Positions 55,986 through 64,000 of a stretch of 64,000 nucleotides of DNA are shown here, piece after piece. Source of the stretch: Akkermansia massiliensis (GTDB taxonomy: Bacteria; Verrucomicrobiota; Verrucomicrobiia; Verrucomicrobiales; Akkermansiaceae). The DNA lies in the NCBI RefSeq assembly GCF_023516715.1, contig NZ_JAMGSI010000002.1, positions 1,178,001 through 1,242,000 of the forward strand, written 5' to 3'. Every line of letters begins with the position of its first letter. The first letter of the stretch is position 1. A model generated the notes under the pieces. It saw only the letters and a list, made by a program, of their open reading frames with translations. It did not search any database and was not told where the DNA came from. The position numbers were made by a program, and so were the translations under genes.

Positions 55986-58130
55986 ATGAGCATACATTCA
56001 GTTGAATGCAACGTTGGTACGAATCCCATCACGATTGAAACCGGAAAAATGGCCCGTCTGGCAGACGGCGCGGTTGTCGTCCGCAGCGGCGATACCGTCG
56101 TTCTCGTGACCGTGGTGAGCGCCACCAAAGTCAAGGAAGGCCAGACCTTCTTCCCCCTGTCCGTGGAATACAAGGAAAAGGCCGCTGCCGCGGGCATGTT
56201 CCCCGGCGGTTACTTCAAGCGTGAAGGCCGCCCCACGGAAAAGGAAATCCTGACGTGCCGCATGACGGACCGCCCCCTGCGCCCGATGTTCCCCAAGGGC
56301 TACTTCTATGATACGCAGGTGATCACCCTTCTGCTTTCCGCCGACGGTGAAAATGAACCGGACATTCTGAGCATCAACGGCGCTTCCGCCGCCTGCGTCG
56401 TTTCCGACCTCCCCTTTGCCGAACCCGTGGGCGCCGTCCGCGTGGGCCGCGTTGACGGCCAGTTCATCATCAACCCGACCAATTCCCAGCGTGAAAACAG
56501 CCAGCTTGACCTGGTGTTTGCCGGGACGAAGGACCAGGTGATCATGATTGAAGGTTCCGCCAACGAACTGCCGGAAGAAGACTTCATCGCCGCCCTGCGC
56601 CTGGCTCAGGAAAACGTGAAGGTTCTTTGCGAAAAGCAGGAAGAGCTCCGCGCCGTCTGCGGCAAGGAAAAGCGTTCCTACGAACTCTGCCTTGCCAAGC
56701 CGGAACTGCTGGAAATCGGCTATGAAATCGCCGGTGACCGCATTGAAGACGCCATCTATGCCGCCTCCAAGGTGGAACGCCAGAAGAAGGTGGGAGCCCT
56801 GCGCGACGAAGTGGAAGCCGCCATCAAGGAACGCCATCCGGAAGCTACCGATTTTGACGTGGAACAGGTCTTTGAATACATTCAGAAGAAGGCCTTCCGC
56901 ATCTCCATCATGGACAAGGACAAGCGCGCCGACGGCCGCGCCCTCAAGGAACTGCGCCCCCTGACCGCGGAAATCAACGTGCTGCCCTCCGTGGTGCACG
57001 GCTCCGCGATGTTTGCCCGCGGTGAAACCATGTCCCTCTGCCTGGCGACGCTCGCTCCGATGGAAGAACGCCAGTACATGGACAACTACACGGGCAGCGT
57101 GAATGAAAAGCGCTTCATCCTGCACTACAACTTCCCGCCCTTCTCCGTGGGCGATACCGGTCGTTTCGGCGGTCAGAACCGTCGTGAAATCGGCCATGGC
57201 GCCCTGGCGGAACGTTCCATCGCTCCGGTTGTCCCGAGTGAACAGGAATTCCCGTACGCCATCCGCATTTCTTCTGAAATCATGGAATCCAACGGTTCCA
57301 CCTCCATGGCTTCCGTCTGCGCGGGCACGATGTCCCTGCTGGCGGCCGGCGTGCCCCTCAAGCGCCCCGTGGCGGGCATTTCCGTGGGCCTGGTGACGGA
57401 ACAGAATGACCAGCATGAAATCACCACGTACAAGACCCTTCTGGACATCATCGGTTCCGAAGACTTCTACGGTGACATGGACTTCAAGCTTTGCGGCACG
57501 TCTGAAGGCGTGACGGGCTACCAGCTGGACCTCAAGCTGCCCGGCATCCCCCTCTCCATTCTGGAAGAAGCCATCCACGTGGCGAAGGCCGGACGCACGG
57601 ACGTGCTGAAAGTCATGAATGACGCCATTGCGGCTCCGGCCCAGATGAGCCCGAATGCTCCCCGCATTGAGACCACCAAGATTCCCGCCGACCGCATTGG
57701 CGAGCTGATTGGCCCCGGCGGCAAGAACATCAAGGCCATCCAGGCTGAATCCGGCGCCGACATCAACATTGAGGAAGACGGCACCGTGCACATCTACGCC
57801 TCCAAGCAGGAAGGCCTGGACCGTGCGCTGGAACTGGTCACCCGCATGTTCAAGACCATTGAAATCGGTGAACTGTACACCGGCAAGATTGTTTCCACGA
57901 CCACCTTCGGCGCGTTCATGGAAGTGCTTCCCGGCAAGGACGGCCTGATTCACATCTCCGAGCTGGCCGAAGGCCGCACCGCCAAGACGGAAGACGTCGT
58001 TAGCGTGGGAGACGTGGTGACTGCCAAGTGCATCGGCATCGACGACAAGGGCCGTGTGAAGATGTCCGTGCGCGCCGCTCTGCGCGACGCCAAGGCAGCC
58101 GAAGCGGAAGCCGCCGGCATCACGGAATAA
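55986..58130 (+). CDS. pnp: Polyribonucleotide nucleotidyltransferase (PNPase)
   Basis: A phosphorolytic 3'-5' exoribonuclease. The 714-residue protein has the two RNase PH-like cores (GKMARLADGAVVVRSGDTVV, then TMSLCLATLAPMEERQYMD to GDMDFKLCGTSEGVTGYQLD), the helical linker at about 215-310, a KH domain (RIGELIGPGGKNIKAIQ, GADINIEEDG) and an S1 domain (IGELYTGKIVSTTTFGAFME, GLIHISELAEGR). Length and catalytic DMDxK-type residues (GDMDFKL) are normal. It is on the same strand as rpsO, 5.2 kb downstream. Strongly biased codon use indicates high expression. Confidence 0.97.
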   Translation: MSIHSVECNVGTNPITIETGKMARLADGAVVVRSGDTVVLVTVVSATKVKEGQTFFPLSVEYKEKAAAAGMFPGGYFKREGRPTEKEILTCRMTDRPLRPMFPKGYFYDTQVITLLLSADGENEPDILSINGASAACVVSDLPFAEPVGAVRVGRVDGQFIINPTNSQRENSQLDLVFAGTKDQVIMIEGSANELPEEDFIAALRLAQENVKVLCEKQEELRAVCGKEKRSYELCLAKPELLEIGYEIAGDRIEDAIYAASKVERQKKVGALRDEVEAAIKERHPEATDFDVEQVFEYIQKKAFRISIMDKDKRADGRALKELRPLTAEINVLPSVVHGSAMFARGETMSLCLATLAPMEERQYMDNYTGSVNEKRFILHYNFPPFSVGDTGRFGGQNRREIGHGALAERSIAPVVPSEQEFPYAIRISSEIMESNGSTSMASVCAGTMSLLAAGVPLKRPVAGISVGLVTEQNDQHEITTYKTLLDIIGSEDFYGDMDFKLCGTSEGVTGYQLDLKLPGIPLSILEEAIHVAKAGRTDVLKVMNDAIAAPAQMSPNAPRIETTKIPADRIGELIGPGGKNIKAIQAESGADINIEEDGTVHIYASKQEGLDRALELVTRMFKTIEIGELYTGKIVSTTTFGAFMEVLPGKDGLIHISELAEGRTAKTEDVVSVGDVVTAKCIGIDDKGRVKMSVRAALRDAKAAEAEAAGITE

Positions 58131-58448
58131 CGGTTTTTCCATTGAGCCTTTAAACTTCCAGCCCCGTTTCCGGTTTGTTCCGGGAGCGGGGCTGTTTGAT
58201 TGTTTAAGGGGGGGGTTGACTGTAAGAAGGGAAGGGCTGTTCGCGTGATCTTCCGGATGTTTTTTTGCTGTTTCAGGGAGGAGCCGGGAAAAATCAGGCA
58301 GCCAAGGAGAACAGGCTGCGGAAGAAACCGGAAGGCGGTTTTGTTTTTGCAGCGGTATGTTTCTGGACCGCGGGCTGGATTCGCGCCTGCGTTATTGCCG
58401 TTCCTTCCGTAAGAAGATTTTTTTGCCGTACGGCATTCCTGCGGGACG
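58131..58448. other. Intergenic region between convergent pnp and M42 genes
   Basis: A stem of CAGCCCCG (58159-58166) and CGGGGCTG (58187-58194) followed by TTTGATTGTTT probably ends pnp. The rest, about 240 bp, is G-rich then T-rich and shows no supported gene. Confidence 0.5.
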
Positions 58449-59633
58449 TCAGGGATGTTCCTTTTTCTGCACGGACGCCGTTTTCACTTCAGCAGAAGGA
58501 GGCGTGCACAGAAAGCGGCCCAGCAGATCCAGCGTGGCTTTCACTTCCTTCAGGTCCGCCAGCTCCCGGGGAGAATGCATGTAGCGGATGGGGGGGCCCA
58601 GAAAAGCGGCGTGGCCGCCGTAAAGCTTGACGGGGACGAAATTGGCCATGCCGGGCGGGAAAGCGGCGTCCTTCTGGAACGGAATCCCGTGTTCTTCCGC
58701 CAGTTGGAGCAGTTGGGCAGTGATAGGCTGGTAAAAAATTTTGTCATGAGTAAAAATGACGGGGCCTTCCCCCATGGCCTGGCGGCTCAATCGCTCGTTT
58801 TCTTCACGGGGCGGCAGGTCGTCCAGCTGGACGGTATCCAGCGTGCAGTCAATAACAATAGCTAGTTTGGGACGGTTCCTGCCGCAATACGCCGTGGCTC
58901 CTGCCAGCCCTGTTTCTTCCTGGGAGGAGGAAAGGAGCGTGACGTGGTATTTCAGGTCTTTTTTGTGCCGGGACAGGAAGGAGGCCAGCTCCATCAGCAT
59001 GAAGGAATTGAGGCGGCAGTCCAGGCCGTGGGCCATCAGGCGCGTGCCGTGCAGCAATTCCGGCTTGGTGGAGGGAACGCCGCGCCGGCCGACGCTCAAG
59101 CCCATTTCCCGTGCTTCCTCCGCGCTGGATGCCCCTGCGTCAAACAGGATGTATTCCCCTCCTGCCGGAAGGGGCTCGCGGTTCAGCCACCAGCCGGGAA
59201 CCGCCCCGGCAAAGGCGGTGACGGGGCCGTGTTCCCCGTCAAAACGGTAAGGGCAGGAAAGCATGGACTGGAAGTCCGGAAAGCCGACGGGCCTTACTTT
59301 CAGAAAGCCGGACGGAGTGATGCCTGCAATGACAACGCCCACTTCGTCGGCATGGGCGTCTATCAGCAATTCCGGTGCGTCCGGGTCCGGGCTGCGGAAC
59401 GTAGCCCAGGCATTTTGATGCGCGTCCGTGCCGGAACTGTCCGCCAGGGGCGCCACGTGCTTGAGCCAGAATTGCTGGAGGGGGGCTTCCGCTCCGGAAG
59501 TGGAGGGGATGTCCAGCAGGGAAGCCAGACGTTCCATGGACTGGCCGCTGAAAGGCGGCTGCGTTTCCGGCATGGAGGCCACGCAAAGGTTGAAAAGAAG
59601 CAGTGGAAGCAGCAAAAAGCGGATAGAAGGCAT
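58449..59633 (-). CDS. Exported M42-family aminopeptidase-like protein
   Basis: 394 residues. M42 enzymes (glutamyl/tetrahedral aminopeptidases) use two metals; the matching residues are seen as LIDAHADEVGVVIAGI, HGLDCRLNSFMLMEL, SSSQEETGLAGA (catalytic Glu), VIDCTLDT and the last His in RYMHSPRELADL. In place of the usual second Asp of LDDR the protein has LDCR. The N-terminus PSIRFLLLPLLLFNLCVAS is a signal peptide, although M42 proteins are usually cytoplasmic. An ATG five codons upstream is possible; this one gives a better signal sequence. Substrate may be acidic N-terminal residues, which is family-based. Confidence 0.85.
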   Translation of the reverse strand: MPSIRFLLLPLLLFNLCVASMPETQPPFSGQSMERLASLLDIPSTSGAEAPLQQFWLKHVAPLADSSGTDAHQNAWATFRSPDPDAPELLIDAHADEVGVVIAGITPSGFLKVRPVGFPDFQSMLSCPYRFDGEHGPVTAFAGAVPGWWLNREPLPAGGEYILFDAGASSAEEAREMGLSVGRRGVPSTKPELLHGTRLMAHGLDCRLNSFMLMELASFLSRHKKDLKYHVTLLSSSQEETGLAGATAYCGRNRPKLAIVIDCTLDTVQLDDLPPREENERLSRQAMGEGPVIFTHDKIFYQPITAQLLQLAEEHGIPFQKDAAFPPGMANFVPVKLYGGHAAFLGPPIRYMHSPRELADLKEVKATLDLLGRFLCTPPSAEVKTASVQKKEHP

Positions 59634-59722
59634 TCCCCAGCCTATCATGGAAGAAGGGCGGGAAGCAATGCTGGAGGAATGAAGTGCGCGGTCCGCATGG
59701 CAGATTTTTTTGTTTCCCGTTC

Positions 59723-59750
59723 TTGACAGGATTTTTTTGGTTCCTATGAT
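59723..59750 (+). promoter_or_regulatory. Predicted promoter of CorC-like gene pair
   Basis: TTGACA (59723-59728), 16 bp spacer and TATGAT (59745-59750): the closest match to consensus in the window. The leader would be about 33 nt. Confidence 0.7.
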
Positions 59751-59789
59751 GCGGATGCCCGTTGCGTTTTACGGACACCCCCGCCATAC

Positions 59790-61124
59790 ATGATTCTTTT
59801 TATCATCTTCGTTATTCTTTTCCTGATTCTGGTCAACGCCTTTTACGTTGCCGCAGAATTCGCAGCGGTGAGCGTGCGCCGCAACATGATCCGGGAGATG
59901 GCGGAAGGCGGCAGCAAGGTGGCTGCCCATTTGCTGAGGATTTTGGAAAACACGAAGGAACTGGACCGCTACATTGCGGCCTGCCAGTTCGGCATTACCA
60001 TTTCCAGCCTGATTCTGGGTGCGTACGGCCAGGTGGAACTGTCCGCCTACCTGCTCCCCCTGTTTGAACGGTTTGGCGGCATGGATTCCGTGATGGCCAA
60101 TTCCGTAGCCGCCATTGTAGTGCTGGTCGTCCTGACGGTCCTGCAGGTGATTCTGGGGGAACTGATGCCCAAGTCCCTGGCGCTGCAGTTTCCCAAGCAG
60201 GCGGCCCTGTACACGTATTACCCCATGCGCTGGACGCTGACCTTCTTCGCATGGTTCATTGACTTCCTGAACGGAAGCGGTCTTCTGCTGCTTAAACTGT
60301 TCCGTCTGCCCCCCGGAGGCCACCAGCACATCCACTCCCAGCAGGAGATCAACATGCTGCTGGATGAAAGCCACCAGGGCGGCATGCTGGAGGAGGATGA
60401 ACACGAACGGCTGCACAGCGCGCTTTCCCTGGCGGAACGTACGGTGGAGCAGATCATGATTCCCCGTTTCCAGCTCGTCTGCCTGGATGTGGACGCTACC
60501 CAGGAGGATATTCTGAACATGATTGCGGACAGGCCCCATACCCATATTCCGGTGTATGAAGGAAACCGGGAGGCCGTCATCGGCATGCTGCACATCAAGG
60601 ACATGGTGGCCGCGTATGCGGAAAAGGGTGTTCTGCCCCCCCTGCGCTCCATGCTGCGGCAGGTGCCGTGCGTGATGGAGATGCAGACGGTGGAGATGCT
60701 GATGTCTCGTCTGCGGGAGGACAAGGCCAAGGAAGCCTTTGTGCTGGATGAGTACGGCAAGTTCGTGGGGCTGGTGACGCTGGAACGGCTGCTGGGTGAA
60801 ATGGTGGGGGATATTGATGAGGAATTCATCCGCTCCGGGGAAAAGGTGGAATACCTGCCGGACGGTTCCGTGCGTATTCCCGGCATGATGCGCGCCCATA
60901 AGGCGGAATGCCTGGTGCCCTTCCTGATGAACGGCGCCACCACAGTGGGCGGCTGCGTGATCAAGCACATGTCCTGCATTCCGAAGGAGGGGGACCGCCT
61001 GATTATTGCGGGGCGCGTGCTGGTGGTGGAAAAGATGGACCACAACCGCGTTTCCTCCATCCTTCTGTTGCCTCCGGAGAAAAAGGAGGATGAACCTGCC
61101 ATGGAAAGCGGGGTGGAATCATGA
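59790..61124 (+). CDS. CNNM/CorC-family membrane protein with CBS domains (first of two)
   Basis: 444 residues. An N-terminal DUF21 membrane domain of four helices (FIIFVILFLILVNAFYVAAEFA to about 180), two CBS repeats (MIPRFQLVCLDVDATQEDIL and VMEMQTVEMLMSRLREDK) and a C-terminal CorC_HlyC domain (RIPGMMRAHKAECLVPFL to RVLVVEKMDHNRV). The family includes Mg2+/Co2+ exporters and the TlyC hemolysin group. A short acidic tail follows. It overlaps the next gene, a paralogue of similar length, by 4 bp (ATGA). Confidence 0.92.
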   Translation: MILFIIFVILFLILVNAFYVAAEFAAVSVRRNMIREMAEGGSKVAAHLLRILENTKELDRYIAACQFGITISSLILGAYGQVELSAYLLPLFERFGGMDSVMANSVAAIVVLVVLTVLQVILGELMPKSLALQFPKQAALYTYYPMRWTLTFFAWFIDFLNGSGLLLLKLFRLPPGGHQHIHSQQEINMLLDESHQGGMLEEDEHERLHSALSLAERTVEQIMIPRFQLVCLDVDATQEDILNMIADRPHTHIPVYEGNREAVIGMLHIKDMVAAYAEKGVLPPLRSMLRQVPCVMEMQTVEMLMSRLREDKAKEAFVLDEYGKFVGLVTLERLLGEMVGDIDEEFIRSGEKVEYLPDGSVRIPGMMRAHKAECLVPFLMNGATTVGGCVIKHMSCIPKEGDRLIIAGRVLVVEKMDHNRVSSILLLPPEKKEDEPAMESGVES

Positions 61125-62446
61125 TGACGATTTTTATTATTCTGCTGCTGATTGTACTGAACGGCCTGTTTGTGGCCGCGGAATTTGCGCTGCTTGGCGC
61201 GCCCCGCGCGGCTCTTGAGCAAATGGGGGCGTCCGGCAACATGGTGGCGCGCCGTGTTTCCCAGATATTGAAAACGCCCCGTTTGCAGGACCGCTACATT
61301 GCCACGGCCCAGCTCGGCATCACATTCGCCAGCCTGGGGCTGGGCATGTACGGGGAGCATGCCGTGGCCAGATGGCTCCACGAATGGCTGGCCCAGTACG
61401 GCTGGGCCTCCTGGCTGGTGGCGCATGGCGCAGCCAGCGTTCTGTCCGTAGCGGTGCTGACGTACCTGCACATCGTGCTCGGGGAAATGGTGCCCAAGGC
61501 TCTTTCCCTCCAGTACGCCACGAAGCTCTGCCTCATCATTACGATGCCCATGTACGTGATTCAGCTCTGCCTGTATCCGCTGGTGGTGGGCATGAACACC
61601 CTGGGCAACTTCTTCCTGAGGCTGCTGGGCGTGGACAGGAATGAATCCAAATCCCATTACCATTCTGCGGAAGAACTTCAGTACATCATTGAGGAAAGCC
61701 ATGAAAACGGCGCCCTGCCGCAGGAATCCGGCCGCATCATGGACGGCCTGTTTGACCTGGAAGACCTGTATGTTCACCAGGTCATGACTCCGCGCGTCAG
61801 GATAGACGCCATTCCGGAAAGAGCTGGGCATGAGCAGATAAGGGAAATCGTGCGCCGCACCCGCCGTACCCGCTACCCTGTCTACCGCGGGGACCTGGAC
61901 CACGTGGTGGGCATGGTGCATGCCCGTGACCTGTTCCGCATCATGCTGCGCGGGAAGGCCCTGACGTCCGAATACATCCACGCCATTCCCAAGGTGCCCA
62001 AGACGGTGAAGTTTGACAACGTGGTGGAGATCATGAGGAAGGACAATGTGCGCCTTGCCATCATTCTGGACGAGCATGGGGGAACCTCCGGCCTGCTGAC
62101 CCTGACGGACGTGTTTTCCGAGGTGATGGGCTGGGACCGCGGCCGCATCAGAGTATTGACAGACCTGCCGCGGGACGCAGTGGGCTTCTCCTGCGACGTG
62201 TCCGGACTCGCCCGTATTGAGGAGCTGGGGGAAGCCATGGACATGGACTTGCAGAGTGAGGAAATCGATACTGTGGGCGGCCTGATTCTCAATCTGCTGG
62301 AAGCTCCGGCGGAGGAAGGGGACACTGTGGGCTACCGCGGCCTGGAATTCAAGGTGACCCGGACGGAGAACGGCGGTGTGGAACGCTGCACCGTAACCCG
62401 GATTACTCCACTGATGCGGGAGGAAGCTTTGGAAGAAGAGGAATAA
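61121..62446 (+). CDS. CNNM/CorC-family membrane protein with CBS domains (second of two)
   Basis: 441 residues with the same architecture as its upstream neighbour: DUF21 membrane domain (IFIILLLIVLNGLFVAAEFALLG), paired CBS repeats (QVMTPRVRIDAIPERAGHEQ and TVKFDNVVEIMRKDN) and CorC_HlyC domain (DVSGLARIEELGEAMDMDL to GYRGLEFKVTRTENGG). The two proteins are recognisably paralogous (AQLGITFASLGLG against CQFGITISSLILG; LHIVLGEMVPKALSLQ against VILGELMPKSLALQ). Tandem pairs probably heterodimerise, since CNNM domains are dimeric. Metal-ion transport is the family-based expectation. Confidence 0.92.
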   Translation: MMTIFIILLLIVLNGLFVAAEFALLGAPRAALEQMGASGNMVARRVSQILKTPRLQDRYIATAQLGITFASLGLGMYGEHAVARWLHEWLAQYGWASWLVAHGAASVLSVAVLTYLHIVLGEMVPKALSLQYATKLCLIITMPMYVIQLCLYPLVVGMNTLGNFFLRLLGVDRNESKSHYHSAEELQYIIEESHENGALPQESGRIMDGLFDLEDLYVHQVMTPRVRIDAIPERAGHEQIREIVRRTRRTRYPVYRGDLDHVVGMVHARDLFRIMLRGKALTSEYIHAIPKVPKTVKFDNVVEIMRKDNVRLAIILDEHGGTSGLLTLTDVFSEVMGWDRGRIRVLTDLPRDAVGFSCDVSGLARIEELGEAMDMDLQSEEIDTVGGLILNLLEAPAEEGDTVGYRGLEFKVTRTENGGVERCTVTRITPLMREEALEEEE

Positions 62447-62502
62447 TCCGCGGGACTCAGGCGGGAATGCGCCGGAACCGCGTTGCTTTGTGCAAAAGTT
62501 CC

Positions 62503-62531
62503 TTGGTGGAGCGCGTATGATATGGCAGAAT
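62503..62531 (+). promoter_or_regulatory. Candidate promoter of cytochrome gene
   Basis: TTGGTG (62503-62508), 17 bp spacer and CAGAAT (62526-62531), 10 bp before the ATG. Short-leader geometry again. Confidence 0.35.
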
Positions 62532-62541
62532 ATTTTCCGTC

Positions 62542-64000
62542 ATGTCCCAACCTGAGTCCGCCGATGCTTCCATGAAACGCCCCTCCATGAAAAAGTGGGT
62601 TGTTCTCCTTGTTGTTCTTGGGGCGCTGATCGGGGTAGGCACGATGATGAAGGCATGGATGGACCGGCGTTCCGGCGCGGAGGCCCAGCCGGCCGTTTTC
62701 TCAGGCGGCAGCGAGCACTGGGACCAGAATGAAGTTCCCATCTCCATGCAGTGCGGGGCTTGCCATGAAAAGGAATTCCGGCAGTGGGCCGGATCGGATC
62801 ACGCCTGGGCGTTCCGCAAGCTGGGGGACCAGTGGGAATCTGAGGCGTTCCATAACATGAAGCTGAACGCCCACGGCAGCATTCTTCAATTCTCCACAAA
62901 TGCAGAGGGGCGCATGGTGCATGACGGCCAGTCCTCAACCTCCTGGCGCGCGGACTGGGCCACGGGGAGAATCCCCCTGGTGCAGTACCTGGTTCCCGCC
63001 AAGGACGGCGGTTATCATACCCTGAGCGCCGCGTGGGACGTGAACCGCAAGGAATGGTTTGATATCTTTGGCAAGGATGCCCGGCAACCAGGGGACTGGG
63101 GGCACTGGACGGGCCGCGGCATGAACTGGAACACGCAGTGCGCGTGGTGCCACATGTCCCTGTTCCATAAAAATTATGATCCGGTCAAGGACCGCTATGC
63201 CTCCACCTGGACAGAACCCGGCGTGACCTGCATCCAGTGCCACGGCCCCTTGCTGGATAAGCCGGAGGCGGGAACGGGATGCATGATTTCCACCAAAAAC
63301 AAGCTGACGCCGGAGCAAATTCACGACAACTGCGCGTCCTGCCATGCCCGGCGGGATGAATTCGATCACGATTTTGCCGTTGGCGACCGTTTTGACAACC
63401 ATTTCCAGCTCGTGCTTCCCGTACAGCCCGGCGTTTTCTGGCCCAACGGCATGCAGAGGGATGAGGATTATTGCGAAACCGGGCTGCGCCTGAGCCGCAT
63501 GGGCAAGGCGGGCGTCACCTGCCTGGACTGCCATGACCCGCATACGGGAACGCTGAAGCTTCCGCAGGAGGATAACACGCTCTGCCTGCGGTGCCACGGC
63601 ACCGGGGAGGCGGTAAACGGCGTAAAAGCCCCCGTCATTGACATGGCCAGGCATACGCCGTGTCCGCAGTCCAGCATGGGCGCCCGCTGTGTGGAATGCC
63701 ACATGCCGGAAAGCCTGTACATGGCCCGCGATCCGCGCAGGGACCATTCCTTCAATTCTCCCGATCCCCTCCTGAGCGTGGAGCTGGGCATTCCGAATGC
63801 CTGTACCATGTGCCACCGGGAAAAGAGTAATGAATGGGCCGCGCAAGCGGTGGAAAAATATTACGGGGCCAAGCCCAAGATGGCGCAGTACAGGGACCGC
63901 ACCCGGGCCGTGCAGCGTGCCTATGAAGGGCGGGAGGATGTGCTGCCCCTCCTGATGGAATGCTTCAAGCGGGAGGAAGTGGGCGCATGGCGCGCGACGC
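62542..64000 (+). CDS. Octaheme (or larger) c-type cytochrome, 3' end outside window
   Basis: 486 codons read to the right edge with no stop. An N-terminal membrane anchor (KKWVVLLVVLGALIGVGTMM, about 17-36) is followed by eight CxxCH heme sites: CGACH, CAWCH, CIQCH, CASCH, CLDCH, CLRCH, CVECH and CTMCH. The spacing, with GVTCIQCHGP, NCASCHARR and GVTCLDCHDPHTG, matches multiheme cytochromes of the c554/doubled-CxxCH type, often with TPR or HEAT repeats after the hemes. The start is ATG with the anchor close behind. It would sit on the periplasmic face and carry electrons. Substrate cannot be inferred without the C-terminus. Confidence 0.88.
   Translation, partial: MSQPESADASMKRPSMKKWVVLLVVLGALIGVGTMMKAWMDRRSGAEAQPAVFSGGSEHWDQNEVPISMQCGACHEKEFRQWAGSDHAWAFRKLGDQWESEAFHNMKLNAHGSILQFSTNAEGRMVHDGQSSTSWRADWATGRIPLVQYLVPAKDGGYHTLSAAWDVNRKEWFDIFGKDARQPGDWGHWTGRGMNWNTQCAWCHMSLFHKNYDPVKDRYASTWTEPGVTCIQCHGPLLDKPEAGTGCMISTKNKLTPEQIHDNCASCHARRDEFDHDFAVGDRFDNHFQLVLPVQPGVFWPNGMQRDEDYCETGLRLSRMGKAGVTCLDCHDPHTGTLKLPQEDNTLCLRCHGTGEAVNGVKAPVIDMARHTPCPQSSMGARCVECHMPESLYMARDPRRDHSFNSPDPLLSVELGIPNACTMCHREKSNEWAAQAVEKYYGAKPKMAQYRDRTRAVQRAYEGREDVLPLLMECFKREEVGAWRAT

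Noticed and set aside
55978-55986. TATAAT directly at the pnp start codon
   Set aside because: Transcription from it would begin inside the coding region. A TTGCAT-16-TATGCT promoter about 300 bp upstream is more plausible.
1-64000. tRNA genes, rRNA genes, CRISPR arrays, insertion sequences and attachment-site direct repeats
   Set aside because: I looked for T-arm signatures, regularly spaced repeats, transposase motifs and duplicated edges around the terminase cassette and the AT-rich islet, and found none that hold up.

Overview
The window reads as chromosomal DNA of a Gram-negative, mucin-degrading Verrucomicrobiota bacterium, most likely Akkermansia. The basis is the combination of secreted GH84, GH20 and GH29 glycosidases, lipid A and ADP-heptose genes, an exosortase-type PEP-CTERM tail, a GlnRS, and G+C-rich coding DNA interrupted by short AT-rich spacers. 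No database was consulted, so the genus call is an inference. No tRNA, rRNA, CRISPR array or insertion sequence was seen.

Region by region: 1-4.5 kb is a minus-strand operon glnS-ribBA-ribH-nusB-ftsY. 5-9 kb holds a zinc-ribbon/HEAT-like membrane protein and a sugar-porter MFS protein with a large periplasmic insertion. 9-12 kb (minus) has a secreted ankyrin protein, hemL and rpsU. 12-15 kb is an overlapping hldE-gmhA-gmhB operon for ADP-heptose, then a small exported protein. 15.5-18.5 kb is a GH84 hexosaminidase. 19.5-22.1 kb is a three-gene NitT/TauT/SsuABC-type importer. 22-29 kb carries lpxD and ompH, panC, a LolD-like ATPase, an exported M28 peptidase, a low-G+C orphan gene, and cdaA followed by a 50-residue CdaR-like micro-ORF and bioD. 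29.5-40.6 kb holds GH20, a phosphodiesterase-family protein, rph, a pseudopilin, a PEP-CTERM protein, GH29, an M23 peptidase, nadD and truA.

40.7-48.8 kb is the most unusual segment: three overlapping genes encoding a 434-residue helical protein, a 1727-residue protein and an apparently intact phage-type large terminase. There is no small terminase, portal or capsid gene nearby. The order resembles the internal-core-to-terminase end of T7-like phages. 48.9-50.8 kb has an L,D-transpeptidase lipoprotein, a hexapeptide acetyltransferase and rpsO. 50.9-55.5 kb is a TetR-HlyD-MFS-outer-membrane-factor efflux operon lying between rpsO and pnp. 58.4-64 kb holds an exported M42 peptidase, two tandem CBS/CorC-type membrane proteins and a truncated octaheme cytochrome.

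A recurring theme is promoter placement. In many genes a TTG-type -35 and a TA-rich -10, 16-17 bp apart, lie only 6-12 bp before the start codon, with no Shine-Dalgarno sequence. This predicts leaderless or nearly leaderless mRNAs for glnS, truA, rph, cdaA, the M28 peptidase and others.
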